Shown here: positions 6,338 to 7,690 of the stretch, piece by piece
Position numbering within the stretch: position 1 is the first letter of the stretch
Layout of the letters: each line of letters starts with the position of its first letter
Assembly (NCBI GenBank): GCA_039198585.1
Contig: JBCCTJ010000037.1
Location: forward strand, 1 to 7,690
Direction of reading: 5' to 3'
Length of the DNA: 7,690 nucleotides
Source: JBCCTJ01 sp039198585
Lineage (GTDB): Bacteria > Bacteroidota > Bacteroidia > Cytophagales > Amoebophilaceae
The notes under the pieces: generated by a model
What the model saw: only the letters and a program-made list of their open reading frames with translations
Told to the model about the DNA's origin: nothing
Databases searched by the model: none
Made by a program: the position numbers and the translations under genes

Positions 6338-7282
6338 ATGTCTTTCAGTTATTTTTATCTATGCTGTACACTATTACTAAGTACCCTCCCTTGCATGGGA
6401 GCTTCAGTAGAGGTCACATTCTTAACAACTATTATAGACAATCTTGATGGAGAGTCTTCTGTTTCGCTAGTACGTGGAAGCCGCTTGAACAATGGGATCA
6501 ATGTGGTAGTATATCGAGATGTTAAGGATAATACGTGGGAAAGCTTAGAAAAAGCTATTCAGATGGCGTGCCAGCCGAACATGCAATATCATGTGATGCT
6601 ACTCAATTTTCGGAATCAACCTACGGAAGAGCTACAAAACCCTTTAAAAAATCTACAATCTATTGTTGATCAAGTAGGGCTGGTAGTTAATAGATATGAT
6701 GACTTACATTATGTTACCATACCTAACCATTTAAAGAAGGCATGTATCCCTCACCAATTTTTTAGTAAAAAAAAAATAATTATTATCTTAGAAAAGGATG
6801 CAGGAGTAGCATGGCATAGAGAAGTACCCATCTTTTGCTTGGCAAGAACTGAAAAAAACACCAATGAGATTAACAATCAATCTGATGAAACCAATCAAGA
6901 TGACGCTGCAGGTGATCTTACAGAAAAAAAGAATGAACAGGCTATTCCCAACAATGATGAACAAAACCAGGTAGCTATGACTAGCAAGTCATCCACTCCT
7001 TTGCTGCATCAAAAACAAGCCAGGTTACGTGATCATCAAGGTATTATGGGTGATCGAGTGACTATCGCCAATCAATTTATCATAGGTACTGAGAAGAAAA
7101 ATTTGCACCCTAAAGAACTAAAAATCGCTCATTATTCTAGTATTAGTATTACTAGTGAGAAAAAATTAACGATCAATTTGCTTCCTTACTTTATGGTTGT
7201 TATCAGCATACTTTTTATTACTTTGTTGCTTCCATACAAGCCCAAAAAGCTACCAGTAACTATTCAAGATAATAATAACTGA
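6338..7282 (+). CDS. Predicted secreted, C-terminally membrane-anchored protein of unknown function
   Basis: I do not recognise this family. Seen: 314 residues. An N-terminal signal peptide (FYLCCTLLLSTLPCMGA, about 1-22) is followed by a mixed alpha/beta-looking stretch (about 23-170, with VEVTFLTTIIDNLDG, INVVVYRDV, YHVMLLNF and KKIIIILEKD as probable strands). Next comes a polar, Asn/Gln/Asp/Glu-rich low-complexity linker (about 171-230), then a short region, and one transmembrane helix (281-300, LLPYFMVVISILFITLLLPY) ending in KPKK and a short tail. The layout predicts a type I membrane protein: the N-terminal domain outside the inner membrane, with a flexible tether and a small cytoplasmic tail. 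C19 is not in a good lipobox, so a lipoprotein is unlikely. ATG 6338 is chosen because the signal peptide begins there; there is no clear Shine-Dalgarno site. It is divergent from the phosphoesterase gene, with no partner downstream on its strand. Confidence 0.75.
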   Translation: MSFSYFYLCCTLLLSTLPCMGASVEVTFLTTIIDNLDGESSVSLVRGSRLNNGINVVVYRDVKDNTWESLEKAIQMACQPNMQYHVMLLNFRNQPTEELQNPLKNLQSIVDQVGLVVNRYDDLHYVTIPNHLKKACIPHQFFSKKKIIIILEKDAGVAWHREVPIFCLARTEKNTNEINNQSDETNQDDAAGDLTEKKNEQAIPNNDEQNQVAMTSKSSTPLLHQKQARLRDHQGIMGDRVTIANQFIIGTEKKNLHPKELKIAHYSSISITSEKKLTINLLPYFMVVISILFITLLLPYKPKKLPVTIQDNNN

Positions 7283-7485
7283 TCGTTGCGCTTTGCAAAA
7301 GTAATCTAGTGAGTTTTTTATAGGAACCAATAAGCTCAAGATTTCTCCTGGTTGCCTTGACATAGGGGCAGTTAGAAGTAGACCCATTTTTGTTTAAAAA
7401 AATCCATGTGAGTTCTAGAGAAAGTTTTTCGTTCATGTCCACAAGCAAAAAAGGAGGTAAAATTCTCCACTTTTGAGTACTTTTT

Positions 7486-7690
7486 GGGTCTGATTAATTA
7501 ACTGTGTCAAAAATATTTTTAAGCTCATAGATCAAGCTTTAATCTATCGCCAAATATAATAGCAAGTTGGGATAAAATATCTTTCCAATTATGAATAGTA
7601 CCAATCCACTTTTTAGTTATATTTTCTTGTACTAAATATAGCAATTTCATGAGGCCAGTGTCTGTGTTAAATACCCTCTTTGTTTTAGTT
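7486..7690 (-). mobile_element. IS256-family insertion sequence, 3' end, cut by the window edge
   Basis: The element holds the C-terminal end of a mutator-type transposase (stop at 7525) and, outside it, GGGTCTGATTAATTAACTGTGTCAAAAA starting near 7486. This resembles IS256-family terminal repeats, which typically carry a TGTGTxAAAA core. The exact outer boundary is uncertain by several bases, because the other end and the 8-9 base target duplication lie outside the window. Confidence 0.65.
7525..7690 (-). CDS. IS256-family (mutator) transposase, C-terminal 54 residues, partial
   Basis: Seen: on the minus strand the frame from 7689 to the TGA at 7527-7525 reads TKTKRVFNTDTG, LMKLLYLVQENITKKW, IGTIHNWKDILSQLAIIF, then GDRLKLDL. 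This is the characteristic tail of IS256-type DDE transposases: a Thr-Asp/Glu segment, LKxLYLxxxxIxKKW, then IxNWxxxLSQLAIxFxxRL. The frame is open to the window edge, so the catalytic DDE core is not visible and I cannot say whether the whole gene is intact. These enzymes cut and join the ends of their own element. No frameshift is seen in the part present. Confidence 0.85.
   Translation of the reverse strand, partial: TKTKRVFNTDTGLMKLLYLVQENITKKWIGTIHNWKDILSQLAIIFGDRLKLDL

Noticed and set aside
7283..7315. Possible terminator hairpin (TTGC...GCAA) after the secreted-protein gene
   Set aside because: The stem is only four base pairs and there is no T-run directly after it, so it is too weak to call.
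7260..7448. Minus-strand ORF of 62 codons (NGSTSNCPYVKATRRNLELI region) between the secreted-protein gene and the IS end
   Set aside because: I find no family match or convincing start, and it overlaps the end of the gene at 6338-7282. It could be a relic of an older gene, but nothing supports calling it one.

Overview
The window is AT-rich and compactly coded. It looks like a chromosome segment of an obligate intracellular bacterium of the Bacteroidetes, of the Amoebophilus/Cardinium type. This placement is inferred from three things: the sequence style of the YfcE-like phosphoesterase and of SufE, the lack of clear Shine-Dalgarno sites, and the mix of intact genes with decayed mobile DNA and pseudogenes. 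A Rickettsiales-type symbiont is a less likely alternative; no rRNA or other marker gene is present to settle it.

Layout, left to right. Bases 1-72 are a leader holding a near-perfect hairpin. Bases 73-3600 (+) encode a 1175-residue fusion protein: a sodium:solute symporter (SSS family), a second block of about six membrane helices, a coiled coil, a histidine-kinase-like module that has lost its catalytic boxes, and a C-terminal HD domain of the RelA/SpoT (p)ppGpp hydrolase type with its metal-site residues intact. Its 3' end overlaps, tail to tail, the end of a two-gene minus-strand operon: a GNAT acetyltransferase with an apparent signal peptide (4824-4021), then a SufE-like sulfur acceptor (4008-3568).

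Bases 4825-5738 hold no intact gene. They contain a minus-strand pseudogene (about 5408-4871) with in-frame stops and frameshifts. Directly upstream of it lies what looks like the 3' end (domains V and VI) of a decayed group II intron (5491-5418). The remaining 250 bases or so are unassigned. A metallophosphoesterase (6230-5739, minus) and a predicted secreted, C-terminally anchored protein of unknown function (6338-7282, plus) are divergently transcribed from a 107-base region. At the right edge is the 3' end of an IS256-family insertion sequence (minus strand, cut by the window) with its probable terminal repeat.

The most interesting item is the transporter/pseudokinase/alarmone-hydrolase fusion. 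It suggests a one-protein route from solute sensing or transport at the membrane to (p)ppGpp breakdown. The next is an acetyltransferase that seems to be exported, which could act in the host cytosol, where acetyl-CoA is available.
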